Of a stretch of DNA of 64,000 nucleotides, positions 11,301 to 23,200 are shown piece by piece. The stretch covers positions 49,098 to 113,097 of the forward strand of contig NMRB01001724.1 in the NCBI GenBank assembly GCA_002633025.1, in the 5' to 3' direction. This DNA comes from Notospermus geniculatus. Taxonomy: Eukaryota > Nemertea > Pilidiophora > Heteronemertea > Lineidae. Position numbers and translations under genes: made by a program. Numbering within the stretch: position 1 is the first letter of the stretch; the number at the start of each line of letters is the position of its first letter. The notes under the pieces were generated by a model that was not told the DNA's origin, made no database searches, and was given only the letters and a program-made list of their open reading frames with translations.

Positions 11301-14300
11301 TGCCAAGTTCCGAGCGGCAATCTCAGCGCCATCATAAGTATCACACTCGTGGAAAACGCACAAACTTCAAAGCTTTGGCTGGGTATAAAGAACGGAAGGA
11401 GCCAGTGTCGCGTGACGAGGATGATGAGAGCGAATCGGAGAAAGGGGATACAGAAATCTTGATCCAGGGGGAAGTGGGAATGATGGCCGAAGCTGAAAAC
11501 GATGTGATACAGACTTTGATGTCTGCGGCTGAGATCGGCAGTGGCAGTGTTGACGAAAATGCTGACATGATACCAGGTGATGGCGAAGTGGCGGCGAGTA
11601 CCGCTGGTGAGGTCACGCCGCCCAGAGACGGAGCGAGTCAGGAAAGTGTGACTGATACAGGAGTTGACGAATTGCAAAAAGCGGTTGAATCGATGGACAC
11701 TGATGATGCCCCGTCGCAGACTCAACCCAGCAAGGGTGTGGCCGTACTCCTCGACGACGATGCAGAGAAAAAAGAGCGTCTGCTTACGAAAGGGAAATTA
11801 GAGGACCTCATCTTCAAACAAAAGTTCGAGGATGGCCGATACGCGTTGTATGAAACCGTGTCCGGTATTCAAGCCTACAAGTGCGGATTCTGCGAAGTCT
11901 GCTGCACGAAGATGGAATCCATTAAAAAACACATGGAAAAACACGCCGAGAAGAAGTTCTGTGAAGATTGCGGCCGGTTCTTTGACACGCAGTTGCAAGT
12001 TGATCATCATCTTTGCCGCTCTAGGATCAAGAATCTCGAGCCGAACGCAGACGGGACTTTCCCGTGCCCAGATTGCGGGAAGTTGTTTAAGACCAGGGAG
12101 AACCTTGAGCCTCATTTTATGGGACATGCGCAGAACTTTAACTGTCCAAAGTGTTGTAAGTTCTTCATGCGTAAGGATACGTTGGAAAATCACTCCTGCA
12201 TTGCAGACGAAGGGGCAAAAAAGAAGGTCCATATCTGTGACATCTGCGGCGCCACCTTTAAGAGTATGAAGTATCTATTCCGCCATATGACTGGTCATAC
12301 AAAGGAGCTGACCTGCTTGAACTGCAACAAATCATTTTCGCGGAAACAAAGTCTACTCCAGCATTTGAACAAGTGCAACAGATCACAGTTGAAGGATATG
12401 GACGTCGAAATCCACGCCTGTTCTAAATGCCCGAAAGTTTTCAGCGACCACGTGAAATTGCAGAATCACATGGTCTGGCATGAGGGGAAGTTCCGATGCA
12501 AAGAGTGTGGGAAGTCGTTCTCGACTCAGATGACACTGACTGGTCACGTGTGCAGCGGGAAGATGGAGAGCGACGGCGGCGAGGGGAGCGACCATGACGG
12601 GGCTGAGAAGCAACTTTTCGAGTGTCAAGTCTGCGAGAAAGTGTTCTTTAAGGAACTGACTCTCGAAAGGCACATGGTGAGCCATTCTGATAAATTTCAA
12701 TGCACGATGTGCCGGAAGAACTTTGGTCGAAAATTAGACTTAGAGATGCATGAGATCGTCTGCAGTGGCCGCATTTCAATTCAGGAAAAAGGCTTCGTCA
12801 AGTGTACCGTCTGTGATACCGAATTTTTCAACGTGAACGAGTTCTTCAAGCATTCCTTGGAACATTCAACACCTTATAAGTGCGGCAGGTGTCAGCGGCC
12901 CTACAGGTCAATGCATGGCCTAGAGGAGCACACGAAAACGTGTACCGGTGAATGGTCTGATACGACTTGTCCAATCTGTGGGAAGGTTTTCCGCGATGTG
13001 CGGTATTTGGAGCGTCATAAGATCCTGCACACGAGACCCAAGTTCCAGTGCGAGCACTGCCAGAAGTGGTTTCATCGGAAGGATTATTTTGGTTACCACA
13101 CGTGCAAACGTGCGGACGGTACGATTGTGCGTGTCAACCATAAACACCCAAAGGGAGCGACTCAACAACCCACGGAGGAGGTGTCGCTGTCACACCTTTG
13201 TCCGACGTGTGGAAAATCTTACGTGAGTGTCGGAAATCTAAACAAGCACATGAAACGGCACGGGGAGAAAATGCACATGTGTCCCACATGCGGAAGACGA
13301 TTCCACCTCAAGGCGTCTCTGAAAGAACACATGCGTTATGTTCATACGAAGAAGTTAAGTTTCCAGTGTCCGCACTGTGGAAAGATGCTGAAGTCGAGGA
13401 ATACCGTCCACGCGCACATCAAACAGTTCCACCAGGAAAATGTCATGATATACACGTGTGAAACATGCGGCAAGACGTTTCGACAGAAAGGCAATCTCCT
13501 GAAACACCAGCTTATGCACACTGAGGGCAAGTCGTTTCAGTGTCCTTACTGCGAGCGTCAGTTCAAGTACCCCGAACAGCTCGGAAAACACAAGGTCGAA
13601 CACGAACAAGGACGAAAGTTTGCTTGCACGGAATGTGATAAAGCGTTCGTGAAGGAGTACGATTTGAGACACCATATTGAGGTCTTCCACAGCGGTTTGA
13701 TGTACACGTGCGAGTTCTGTAGCACCGATTGTCGCCACACGCATACAATGCGGCGCCACATCCGGCGGCGACATCCCGAGAAAGTTGCCCTGTTGGATGA
13801 GCCTAATTACATCAAGTCGTTGCAGCGTACGCTGGTGAATCCGGATGGAACACTCCAGCAGATTACTAGACAACATGTGAGTAAATCAACAAAACCGTTA
13901 AACGTAGTCCAACATGTCAACGTCGAAGATGTCTCAGGCATTATCGAGTCCGTCACGCAGACGGAAGAGGCAGTCCATTCGCTCCAACAGATTCAGTCCA
14001 TAAATATCGGCGGGACGGAATTACAAGTGATTGAGGAGACCCCAGACAATCAGGACGTCGCTACAATCATCGATAACGTCATGTCACACGAGGCCGCGGA
14101 AGTCCTGCAGAGTCTGGCGTCGACTACACAGGATGGTAACGTCACCGTTGCCACATTCACAGATATTCCTAACTTCGCCATGGACGGCACAGCTACGCAT
14201 GTCATTCACCACGATGCAGAGACCCAGGAGTATATTCTGGTTCCTCTGATACAAGCTGAAACAGGTGTCCAGGTCAAAACTGAAGAAGTTCAAGTTATCG

Positions 14301-14314
14301 CACAGGCTGAATGA
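8328..14314 (+). CDS. PRDM15: PRDM15 orthologue: zinc knuckle, PR/SET domain and 23 zinc fingers (apparent frameshift in exon 5)
   Basis: Nuclear sequence-specific regulator; vertebrate PRDM15 controls signalling genes in early embryos and pluripotent cells. Exons: 8328-8382, 8688-8778, 8986-9148, 9271-9520, 9796-10001 and 10740-14314, all with GT-AG borders. Exons 1-2 encode a zinc knuckle (CDVCGGDHDTEFCPE). Exons 2-4 encode the PR/SET domain, with ARLSLPSNLDL, RFGPLEARR, DECNWLCLVQ and the family signature ELRVWYAPHYAKKM. Exon 6 encodes a GTP-rich linker, then 23 zinc fingers and an acidic, Gln-rich tail. Phases agree across exons 1-5, but exon 5 ends in phase 0 while exon 6 needs phase 1. 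One missing base near 9914-9960 would restore a 1446-residue frame reading PQFIPTPGTA into ASMADSLGTP. The ATG at 8328 has a good context (accATGG). The orthology call rests on the SET domain and on the last finger ending in HIRRRHPEK. Confidence 0.88.
9179..9270. repeat. 46-bp perfect tandem duplication of a 3' splice site in PRDM15 intron 3
   Basis: Two identical 46-base units, 9179-9224 and 9225-9270, each ending in a T7-CAG acceptor. Only the second acceptor keeps the PRDM15 frame; use of the first adds 46 nt and shifts the frame. Confidence 0.95.
10265..10786. repeat. About 256-bp tandem duplication carrying the zinc-finger exon acceptor
   Basis: Copies at 10265-10520 and 10522-10786 are near identical except for a small insertion in the second. 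Each contains intron sequence, the acceptor TTCTTCAG and the first 47 bases of PRDM15 exon 6. In the first copy the exon piece runs back into intron and meets TAA. Confidence 0.9.
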
Positions 14315-14325
14315 AGGGCTCCTTA

Positions 14326-14543
14326 GGCCCCGATTACATAGAGCTATACGCTATTCAGTATTCTAGGCATGTTCCGTAGGGCACGCGTATACCGGTAGTT
14401 TGAATCGAGCAAGGTTATTTCCATGAGCGGTTTACATAAGACTAAACTATTCTGAGGGCACGCTATTCGCTTTTTGTTCGTATTGTGCATGTCCAATTTT
14501 GCACCGAATACCGAATAGCGTATAGCTCTATGTAATCGGGGCC
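14326..14543. mobile_element. 218-bp Harbinger-like MITE, private to copy A
   Basis: Terminal inverted repeats of about 31 bp start GGCCCCGATTACATAGAGC and are flanked by a TTA target duplication (14323-14325 and 14544-14546). The matching place in copy B (around 23677) has a single TTA and no insert, an exact empty site. A 3-bp TTA duplication is typical of PIF/Harbinger elements; the family name is an inference. Confidence 0.88.
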
Positions 14544-15310
14544 TTATGGTTCACGAGAATAGATGCTTGACTAATGGCTCAAAAAGGGTAACACCAAAGG
14601 GTGCCAACTAACAAGTCGATGATGATGACAAAAATCATTCCTGATGATGTTGGGTGTGTTCAGTTATGTGTTCACTTTGTCACTGTTTATCAATGCATAA
14701 AGTTTGTATTTGAGTATATTATTTCACTTTAAAAGTTAAGAATTCAAAAGTTTATAAAAAGAAGTGTTGATGTTGATGGTATTGCTCATGAATTTTGAAT
14801 GTGATTGTACCGGTTGATGTGCGGTTTGCCGCTCTTGACATGCAGTTTCGCACTCTTGTGCGGTTTCCACTGGCTCCGTGTTCAGTTTGACTCGCAGTAC
14901 CGGTATTATACAAATCAATCAAGTTTGGTACTGAACAGGCCTAGGCATTGTGTGCGACTGTCAGTGAAAGACTGAGGAGGGTGGAAATTACTGAAGTATA
15001 TTCGGATCTTAAAGGGGCACAGTATTGCTTCCCTGTGCTGCGATAAACATACCTGCAGGGGAGACCTCTTTTGACAATGTTGTTCAACTACTGCTTGACA
15101 ACCGAGTCGCATGTAGAGTAACTCTCGTTCCCTGAATATCTAAATAATCCTATGCATTGTATTGTAATCATAAATTCTCCAACACTAGGGCGAAAGGCAA
15201 AACTATGGTAGGCCTATTGGAGAATGATGCAGTTACTGCCGGTGGCACCAGCTGTCGACAAAAAGTGGCAATATCGTGGCCTTTAATTGTGCAAACTAGA
15301 GAAATCCATT

Positions 15311-15511
15311 TGTGACCTTCCACAGCAAAACCAGGCGCATGTCGCTCAGAAGGCGAGCCTAAACAAACTAAGATGACACCAGGAGAGAATGGAAGAAATA
15401 GATCGTTTCAGATTTCATAATAGACAGACAATAGTGAAACTGACAAACATTTTGGTCTCGACCTGCCAAGCTAAAAGTGACATGTGCCTGGTTTTGCTGT
15501 GGAAGGTCACA
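15311..15511. mobile_element. 201-bp MITE, private to copy A
   Basis: Inverted repeats of 33 bp with one mismatch, starting TGTGACCTTCCACAGC and ending GCTGTGGAAGGTCACA. Copy B carries a different foldback element in this interval. Confidence 0.8.
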
Positions 15512-16272
15512 TTTGTATATGTAGCATGTGTGTATAAATCAGCTGTGTATGGTACTTAGTATCTTGAGGAAATGGTTGCAGTTTGCTGCTTTGGTTTCCA
15601 AACCACTTAATTTATATGATGGTTTGTAAATACTATTCTTCTACTGACACCAGTTAGTGGTTGGAATATGAAATTTGAATTAAATATTATTCTGTATACA
15701 TGTATGTTGGTATTTTTCATTGTGTATTTGAAGGATGAACCGTTTCAAACCCTGTAGAAAGGATGTCTTTATTAACGGACCCAATAATCGCTGTATCTTG
15801 CCTATAACCCGTTTACTGCGTCCGTGCTTGCATGGCCAGTGCAGAAGGTGATGTCATCTATAATTCAGTAATCAAGCTCCATGCATGTGTCCTCGATTCA
15901 CCAACCATGTGGTTGTTCTTTTGTATATCCTGGCCTGCCATGTGTCTATAGCAACTCATACTTCCTGCGTTACGAAGATTGCCCATGTTGCCAGACCTAC
16001 CACATTGTACCACGAGGCGAGTGTTGCCCTATTGAGGTTTGTGCGTGTTACGCTTCGTAAGCTTCGTACTACACATGTGTCCTTTTATTCGACATGGCAA
16101 GGCAACGACAATGGATCATATACATGTATTAAGGCAACGCATTGATATATAGCCCCTCGGCCTGTTGTAATGTATTGTGCAGTTGACAGGGATCAGTTAG
16201 CAGTCACCACAGTGAAGTAGCACACTGCACTGCGGCGTGGCAAAACGGCCATTTTAAATCCCTAAATACTTA

Positions 16273-16326
16273 TACCACTGCCCACACCCGACAGCTGTCA
16301 TCAGCTGACGGGTGTGGGCAGTGGTA
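16273..16326. repeat. Strong 18-bp-stem hairpin, copy A only
   Basis: TACCACTGCCCACACCCG pairs perfectly with its reverse complement, with a further CAGCTG pairing near the loop. It sits inside the block that is missing from copy B. Confidence 0.75.
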
Positions 16327-16728
16327 CTTCTGCCACTTTTCACCCACAGGAACCAACCAAAAACCATCCTTCCCACGTTCCTATCACTCTGGATATCCAT
16401 GAGGTTGTTTACCGATATGCGTTTCTGTGTGGTGTGAGCAATTCCAAACAGAAATCCACAAGTGTTCTATCTCTGCTCTTTTTGGGGGAACTGAGGATGG
16501 TGGCCACAGGCAGCCATTGAGTTCAAAGTGAGTGCCAACTGAGGATGTTCTCTCAGAAAACTTTAAAATCTGAGTGCTCCGACCAATCCTGGGGAAGATT
16601 TGTTGGTTACTTCAAGCCAGGGGTGGTCTGGATTATAGCCCCCAGCCCTGGTCCTCGCCTGAGATTTGATGCTTATGTTGATAGAATCCATGTACAAGAA
16701 TGCAAGACTCAAGAATTTGTAACATTCC

Positions 16729-16734
16729 TTTATT
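16729..16734 (-). terminator. Polyadenylation signal AATAAA of truncated FAM8A1 copy A
   Basis: AATAAA on the minus strand, conserved at the matching position in copy B (25609-25614), about 0.9 kb past the FAM8A1 stop codon. Confidence 0.55.
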
Positions 16735-17884
16735 ATTTAGTCAACAAAAAACATAGATTACAGTTTACAAAGCATATATCAAATTTTTGTATACATTGAC
16801 ATGTAGGCCTACATACATCATTCATTTCATTGGCAATGTAATGCTAGTGCTAATACCAGAAAAGGAAAACATTCGAAAGTTGTCGCAGAATTCTGACAAC
16901 GTACAGGACCTAGTTTCAGTACACACCATACTGCCGTCTGGATGGTCCAGTTGGCTCTGGCCCGCCACTGCACACATCCTTTGTACGGCAGCACATGCAC
17001 ATGTGCACATACATCAAGTGTTCATCTTCAGATTGAATTTAATTTGTACGTGTAGTCAACAATCAAGAAATCAGGCGTGGATCCAAGGGGGAACGCACCT
17101 GGCGCATGCCCCCCTTTGCCCTTTCGACCAACAAATCTTTAAAATTGACCGTGAAATTCTGAAATTTGGAGCAAATCATTGAAATTGACCGCAGATTTCA
17201 ATGTATCTAGCAGGGTGCGCCCCCTCTTTCCCGAAATCCTGGATCCGTCCCTGCAAGAAATGATCATATTTTCTCAAAGATTTTTGGTGCTATACCGTTT
17301 TAGGGACACAGGCCTATCCCTCATCTGTGAATGTATTGTTATGTGTCACATTCGTACAACAGGCCCCGAAAAAATCGAGCTCTGGCTTCATATTCCAGAG
17401 CAACTAGTTTTGCTTACTTTTACAACAAGAACACAACAGGTCCTCCTGAATAAAATGTCCAGCCCCGAAAAGTCCCCTTGGGACTAAATGTCAAGGGACG
17501 AAGAGTCCTAGGGGATAATCCAGGGACAAAAGGTCCTCAAACTTGTCCATTCACATCGGGTCAATCGATCTAATCTTTCTCATGACAATTGAACTTTCTG
17601 TTGTTAAAGTCATCACGATTTCCAATCATCGCTGTTGCCCGAGTAGCGGATCGTCGTTACTCTCGACAACAATACTGTTTGCGATGATGTCATAAGCTGC
17701 TCGTCCGTGCGAGAAGAAAAGTGCCGTGAAACACATCGGGAATAGAAATGCTAGGGAGAAATTCTTGATGACAGATCGAACGAGTGCACTGAAAGAAAAG
17801 TAGAAAGATGATGAAACTCTGACTGTTAGTAATATTTGAGAGAGATCGAAACTTTGCTCTCAACACTTGCATCATTATGATGTC

Positions 17885-18155
17885 ATGATTTGTATTGTAT
17901 TTGATCTTTCCGTCAGGGCCGAAACCATAGCATAATTGGTCCTGGTTAAGTATGGAAGAGGCCATCTCAAATTACTCATGTTCCTCACTGGGATGAGGTC
18001 TTCCACTTGCCCTTGCAAAGACAAGGTACAAGGCACCAAGGCTTACTGTCCCATGCGACGGACTGTAGACCACGGATGATTAATCTCACATGGCCCGGGA
18101 TTCGTACCCGGGACCCGCCGCTTGTGAAGCGGACGTGATAACCATAGGCTCATGA
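17885..18155 (-). repeat. tRNA-derived SINE (family 1), copy A, first
   Basis: On the minus strand a tRNA-like head with a B box (GGTACGAATCC, altered) precedes a body with words shared by the other copies (AAGGCACCA, GAAGAGGCCATCTC). The copy B counterpart is at about 26800-27075. Confidence 0.75.
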
Positions 18156-18465
18156 CGTCGTGATGACATAGTAGTGCATTAAAGTATGTAACATTAATTC
18201 ATTCAAGTATGCAAATACCATGAAAAGTACATTACTTACTTCCAGAATCCAATATTCTGAGCCGGGATAACCCTGACTTTATCGTTGGGCACCTCCATAA
18301 CCTCTACACATGAGACAACGCACAAGCCCATCACTCGTTTTCCTGGAGTTGATCCTCCGATAGTTCGTACTCCATTCCGTAAACACAACGCCTGAAAAGA
18401 GTCGTCCGCATTAAAGACCTGCTTATGCACAGCGTGAACACGAATGCAGAAGCTTTGTTCTTACT

Positions 18466-18750
18466 GTGATTGTATTTGTATCAGATTTTTCTGTCAGGGC
18501 CAAAGCCATAGCATTATTGGTCCTGGTAAGTACGGAAGAGGCCATCTCAAGCTACCGGTCCTAACTCATGTTCCTCCTTGGATGAGGTCTTATTTTACTT
18601 GCCCACTGCAAAGGCTCAAGGTACAAGGCACCACGTCTTACTGTCCCATGTGACAGACTGAAGAGCTAGGAATCCCATATGGCCCGGGATTCGAATCCGG
18701 GACCTGCTGTTGCTAAGCGGACACGATAACTACTAAGCTGTCAAGGCTCC
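18466..18750 (-). repeat. tRNA-derived SINE (family 1), copy A, second
   Basis: Minus-strand tRNA-like head starting GGAGCCTTGACAGC, A-box-like TAGTAGTTATCG and B box GATTCGAATCC, then the same body as the other family members. Other copies: 26800-27075, 27366-27640 and a shortened one at 58970-59090. Confidence 0.78.
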
Positions 18751-19549
18751 TTCGTTTACTTAGCATTATCGCTTCTGGACAAACTGCTGACTGGCCTTAT
18801 ATCAGAATACAACCCTCCGTATCCCATGACATGCCAAGGCTGTGCCCAATCAGTTTCAAAAAGCGTGCTCAAATCCCAATCATGTGCAAATTGACCTAAA
18901 CATGTGAGCGTTCATGAGCTCTGGATGCAAATTTTGCCAATTACCGGTACTAGTATCACATGGTATTATTACCCCACCGACATGTAGGTCAAGGTCGAGT
19001 TCTTACTTCTGACTGATGTAGGGAACACTCTAAGACTGCGTTAGGAGTCTAGGTACAAAAGACAATCTATGGCCAGAAGAAACCCTGTTCATTTATTATA
19101 CCACTCCCAACGTTAACTTCAGGACTTAAAATCAATCAAAATTAATCAAAATAAAAACTGAAGTTGTACAACTCAGTCCTGCACCAAAAGTTCTCGGTCC
19201 TACAGAAATTTCCGTCGGATAATGAAAAGAAGTGACATAAATTAATGGCACTAAACATATGACAGAGACTAGGAACTAAAGCTAATTTTCGAATTACCTC
19301 ATAAATACTGGTGAAAATCCTATTGATAACCTCCACAATTACCACCTCAGTGGTTAGCGAGAGCATTTTATCTATATCTACTTCACCCTTGGTAATAAAC
19401 TGCTCCAAATCCAACGGCTGAAAGTCACTGCAACAATGGACGATAAGCGTCAGAATTTAGCAATGGCACTCACAAGATGGGGCACCATTCTCCAATCGTT
19501 AGAGAGGTTGTTTGCACTTGGAATTAACTGAGGGCAGGAGTGGTTGTAC

Positions 19550-19860
19550 GAGATTGCATATCCTCCAAGTTCGACAACCCAGGGACATCTCTTGCGTCTG
19601 ACACCTCTGAGGTCCTGGGTTCAATTCCTGGTCGGACCCATGAGTACGTGAAACAGAGGGCCGCAATCACACAAATTTAAGAAGCCAGCCAGCTGTTGTA
19701 CCAGTAATCCACAAATCCACTGTCTGTACAAACAACAGTGTGAATGTGACTGAGCAGCGGTGAAGTGAAACACAACCATGCCCACATCCAAAAACAACAG
19801 CAATGGTCAGGTTTGAAGAACGGTTTCTCCCACCAGATTTGAAATGAGTCTAACCCTGCA
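19550..19860 (+). repeat. tRNA-derived SINE-like repeat (family 2), copy A
   Basis: Contains the B-box-like GGTTCAATTCC and a head shared with 28340-28520, where the body retains the words GGCTTTCTCTGG and GGTTTCCTCCTAC. It lies in the interval between FAM8A1 exons 3b and 3a. Confidence 0.5.
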
Positions 19861-20200
19861 TCCCATACGCCGTAATTCCTTCCACCCCAATCAAGGCAAT
19901 AAACCGTAATTCCAAATGCAAACAGCCATCATTCCCAAGTTCTGAGAAGAACTGGAAATAATCTCCCAAACTACCAGAGTCTGATGACCCAGGGCCCAGG
20001 AGGTTGTCAGGTGGTTTCAAGGAGTGCTCAGTACTATCATAACCAATTCAGAAATGCAAAGTTGCACCGCAGTACCCAAAGGGGCAAAATTTGATGTAAT
20101 TTTTCAATTTTAAAGGTGCTGTGGGAATTGAATCAAATTCAATACGTTTGCGAAAAACTTGCACTCCCGTCACCAAATTGACAAACTCCTACAGAAGCTG

Positions 20201-23200
20201 ATGGTCTACTACATGTATTTCAAAACAATTAATTACCTCATACCCACAGACTATGAGTCTGAAGAGCAAAGCCCACACCAGCATATCCAAGAGGGTGAAT
20301 CTTTCAAGTGCCGTCGATGCGAATGCTGCTTCCCCACGAGTATGGAACTTGCAAAACACGTCCAAGCACATTTAAAATCTTACCAATGCAAATTATGTAA
20401 GCAGCGTTTCTTTAAGAAGTTCTCGTTGAACCGCCATTTTAAACTCTTCCACCGTTTGAGTCATGAAACTGAAATTGGGCAGCAAATAATCCATTCTCCT
20501 TTGGAAGAGAGGCCTGAGAATTCGGACTCTGAGCCCACTCCAAGTAGTAGCCACATGGACCTAGACGGGGCAAAGACGACTTATATCGATCTAATCAAGA
20601 CATCGCCAAAGAAAAGGCGCTCTACGAAAGACAGTGACGATTCTGATTATGTGCCAAGTTCCGAGCGGCAATCTCAGCGCCATCATAAGTATCACACTCG
20701 TGGAAAACGCACAAACTTCAAAGCTTTGGCTGGGTATAAAGAACGGAAGGAGCCAGCGCCAGCTGAGGATGATGATGAGAGCGAATCGGAGACAGGGGAT
20801 ACAGAAATCTTGATCCAGGGGGAAGTGGGAATGATGGCCGAAGCTGAAAACGATGTGATACAGACTTTGATGTCTGCGGCTGAGATCGGCACTGGCAGTG
20901 TTGACGAAAATGCGGACGTGATACCGGGTGATGGCGAAGTGGCAGCTAGTACCGCGGGTGAGGTCACGCCGTCCGGAGATGGAGTGAGTCAGGAAAGCGT
21001 GACTGGTACAGGAGTTGACGAATTGCAAAAAGCAGTCGAATCGATGGACACTGATGATGCCCCGTCGCAGACTCAACCCAGCAAGGGTGTGGCCGTACTC
21101 CTCGACGACGATGCGGAGAAAAAGGAGCGGCTGCTTACAAAAGGGAAACTAGAGGACCTCATCTTCAAACAAAAGTTCGAGGATGGCCGATACGCGTTGT
21201 ATGAAACCGTGTCCGGTATTCAAGCCTACAAGTGCGGATTCTGCGAAGTCTGCTGCACGAAGATGGATTCCATTAAAAAACACATGGAAAAACACGCCGA
21301 GAAGAAATTCTGTGAAGATTGCGGCCGGTTCTTTGACACGCAGTTGCAAGTCGATCATCATCTTTGCCGCTCTAGGATCAAGAATCTCGAGCCGAACGCA
21401 GACGGTACTTTCCCGTGCCCAGATTGCGGGAAGTTGTTTAAGACCCGGGAGAACCTTGAGCCTCATTTTATGGGGCATGCGCAGAACTTTAACTGTCCAA
21501 AGTGTTGTAAGTTCTTCATGCGTAAGGATACTTTGGATAATCACTCCTGCATTGCAGATGAAGGGGCAAAAAAGAAAGTCCATATCTGTGACATCTGCGG
21601 CGCCACCTTTAAGAGTATGAAATATCTATTCCGCCATATGACTGGTCATACAAAGGAGTTGACCTGCTTGAACTGCAACAAATCATTTTCGCGGAAACAA
21701 AGTCTACTCCAGCATTTGAACAAGTGCAACAGATCACAGTTGAAGGATATGGATGTCGAAATCCACGCCTGTTCTAAATGTCCGAAAGTTTTCAGCGACC
21801 ACGTGAAATTGCAGAATCACATGGTCTGGCACGAGGGGAAGTTCCGATGCAAAGAGTGTGGGAAGTCGTTCTCGACTCAGATGACGCTGACTGGTCACGT
21901 GTGCAGCGGGAAGATGGAGAGCGACGGCGGCGAGGGGAGCGACCATGATGGGGCTGAGAAGCAACTTTTCGAGTGTCAAGTCTGCGAGAAAGTGTTCTTT
22001 AAGGAACTGACTCTCGAAAGGCACATGGTGAGCCATTCTGATAAATTTCAATGCACGATGTGCCGGAAGAACTTTGGTCGAAAATTAGACTTAGAGATGC
22101 ACGAGATCGTCTGCAGTGGGCGCATTTCAATTCAGGAGAAAGGGTTCGTCAAGTGTACCGTCTGTGATACCGAATTTTTCAACGTGAATGAGTTCTTTAA
22201 GCATTCCTTGGAACATTCAACACCTTATAAGTGTGGTAGATGTCAGCGGCCCTACAGGTCAATGCATGGCCTAGAGGAACACACAAAAACGTGTACCGGT
22301 GAATGGTCTGATACGACTTGCCCAATCTGTGGGAAGGTTTTCCGCGACGTGCGGTATTTGGAGCGTCATAAGATCCTGCACACGAGACCCAAGTTCCAGT
22401 GCGAGCATTGCCAGAAGTGGTTTCATCGGAAGGATTATTTTGGTTACCATACGTGCAAACGTGCGGACGGTACGATTGTGCGTGTCAACCATAAGCACCC
22501 AAAGGGAGCGACTCAACAACCCACAGAGGAGGTGTCGCTGTCACACCTTTGTCCGACGTGTGGAAAATCTTACGTGAGTGTCGGAAATCTAAACAAGCAC
22601 ATGAAACGACACGGGGAGAAAATGCACATGTGTCCCACATGCGGAAGACGATTCCACCTCAAGGCGTCTCTGAAAGAACACATGCGTTATGTTCATACAA
22701 AGAAGTTAAGTTTCCAGTGTCCGCACTGTGGAAAGATGCTGAAGTCGAGGAATACCGTCCATGCACACATCAAACAGTTCCACCAGGAAAATGTCATGAT
22801 ATACACGTGTGAAACATGCGGCAAGACGTTCCGACAGAAAGGCAACCTCCTGAAACACCAGCTCATGCACACTGAGGGCAAGTCGTTTCAGTGTCCTTAC
22901 TGCGAGCGTCAGTTCAAGTACCCCGAACAGCTCGGAAAACACAAGGTTGAACACGAACAAGGACGAAAGTTTGCTTGCACGGAATGTGATAAAGCGTTCG
23001 TGAAGGAGTATGATTTGAGACACCATATTGAGGTCTTTCACAGCGGTTTGATGTACACGTGCGAGTTCTGTAGCACCGATTGTCGCCACACGCATACAAT
23101 GCGGCGCCACATCCGGCGGCGACATCCTGAGAAAGTTGCCCTATTGGACGAGCCTAATTATATCAAGTCGTTGCAGCGTACGCTGGTGAATCCAGATGGA

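Larger units (their letters stand above)
14547..16720 (+). other. PRDM15 3' UTR and intergenic sequence, copy A
   Basis: Non-coding sequence that aligns to 23690-25600 in copy B apart from insertions. A block at about 15945-16445 has no counterpart in copy B. No exon could be supported. Confidence 0.6.
17626..20284 (-). pseudogene. 5'-truncated FAM8A1, copy A
   Basis: It has the C-terminal exons of FAM8A1: exon 5 (17788-17626, stop codon at 17628-17626), exon 4 (18391-18240), exon 3b (19427-19298) and the 3' part of exon 3a up to the junction at 20284. All splice sites and frames are intact and nearly identical to copy B. Exons 1 and 2 are missing, with the N-terminal cytosolic region and first RDD membrane helix, and no promoter of its own is visible. 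It is probably not expressed as a working protein. It would be an allele fragment if the duplication is an assembly artefact. Confidence 0.87.

Noticed and set aside
18085-18165. tRNA genes at 18.1, 18.7, 27.0, 27.6 and 59.0 kb
   Set aside because: They have box A/B words but are altered in the acceptor stem and each is followed by the same repeat body, so they are SINE heads and not working tRNA genes.
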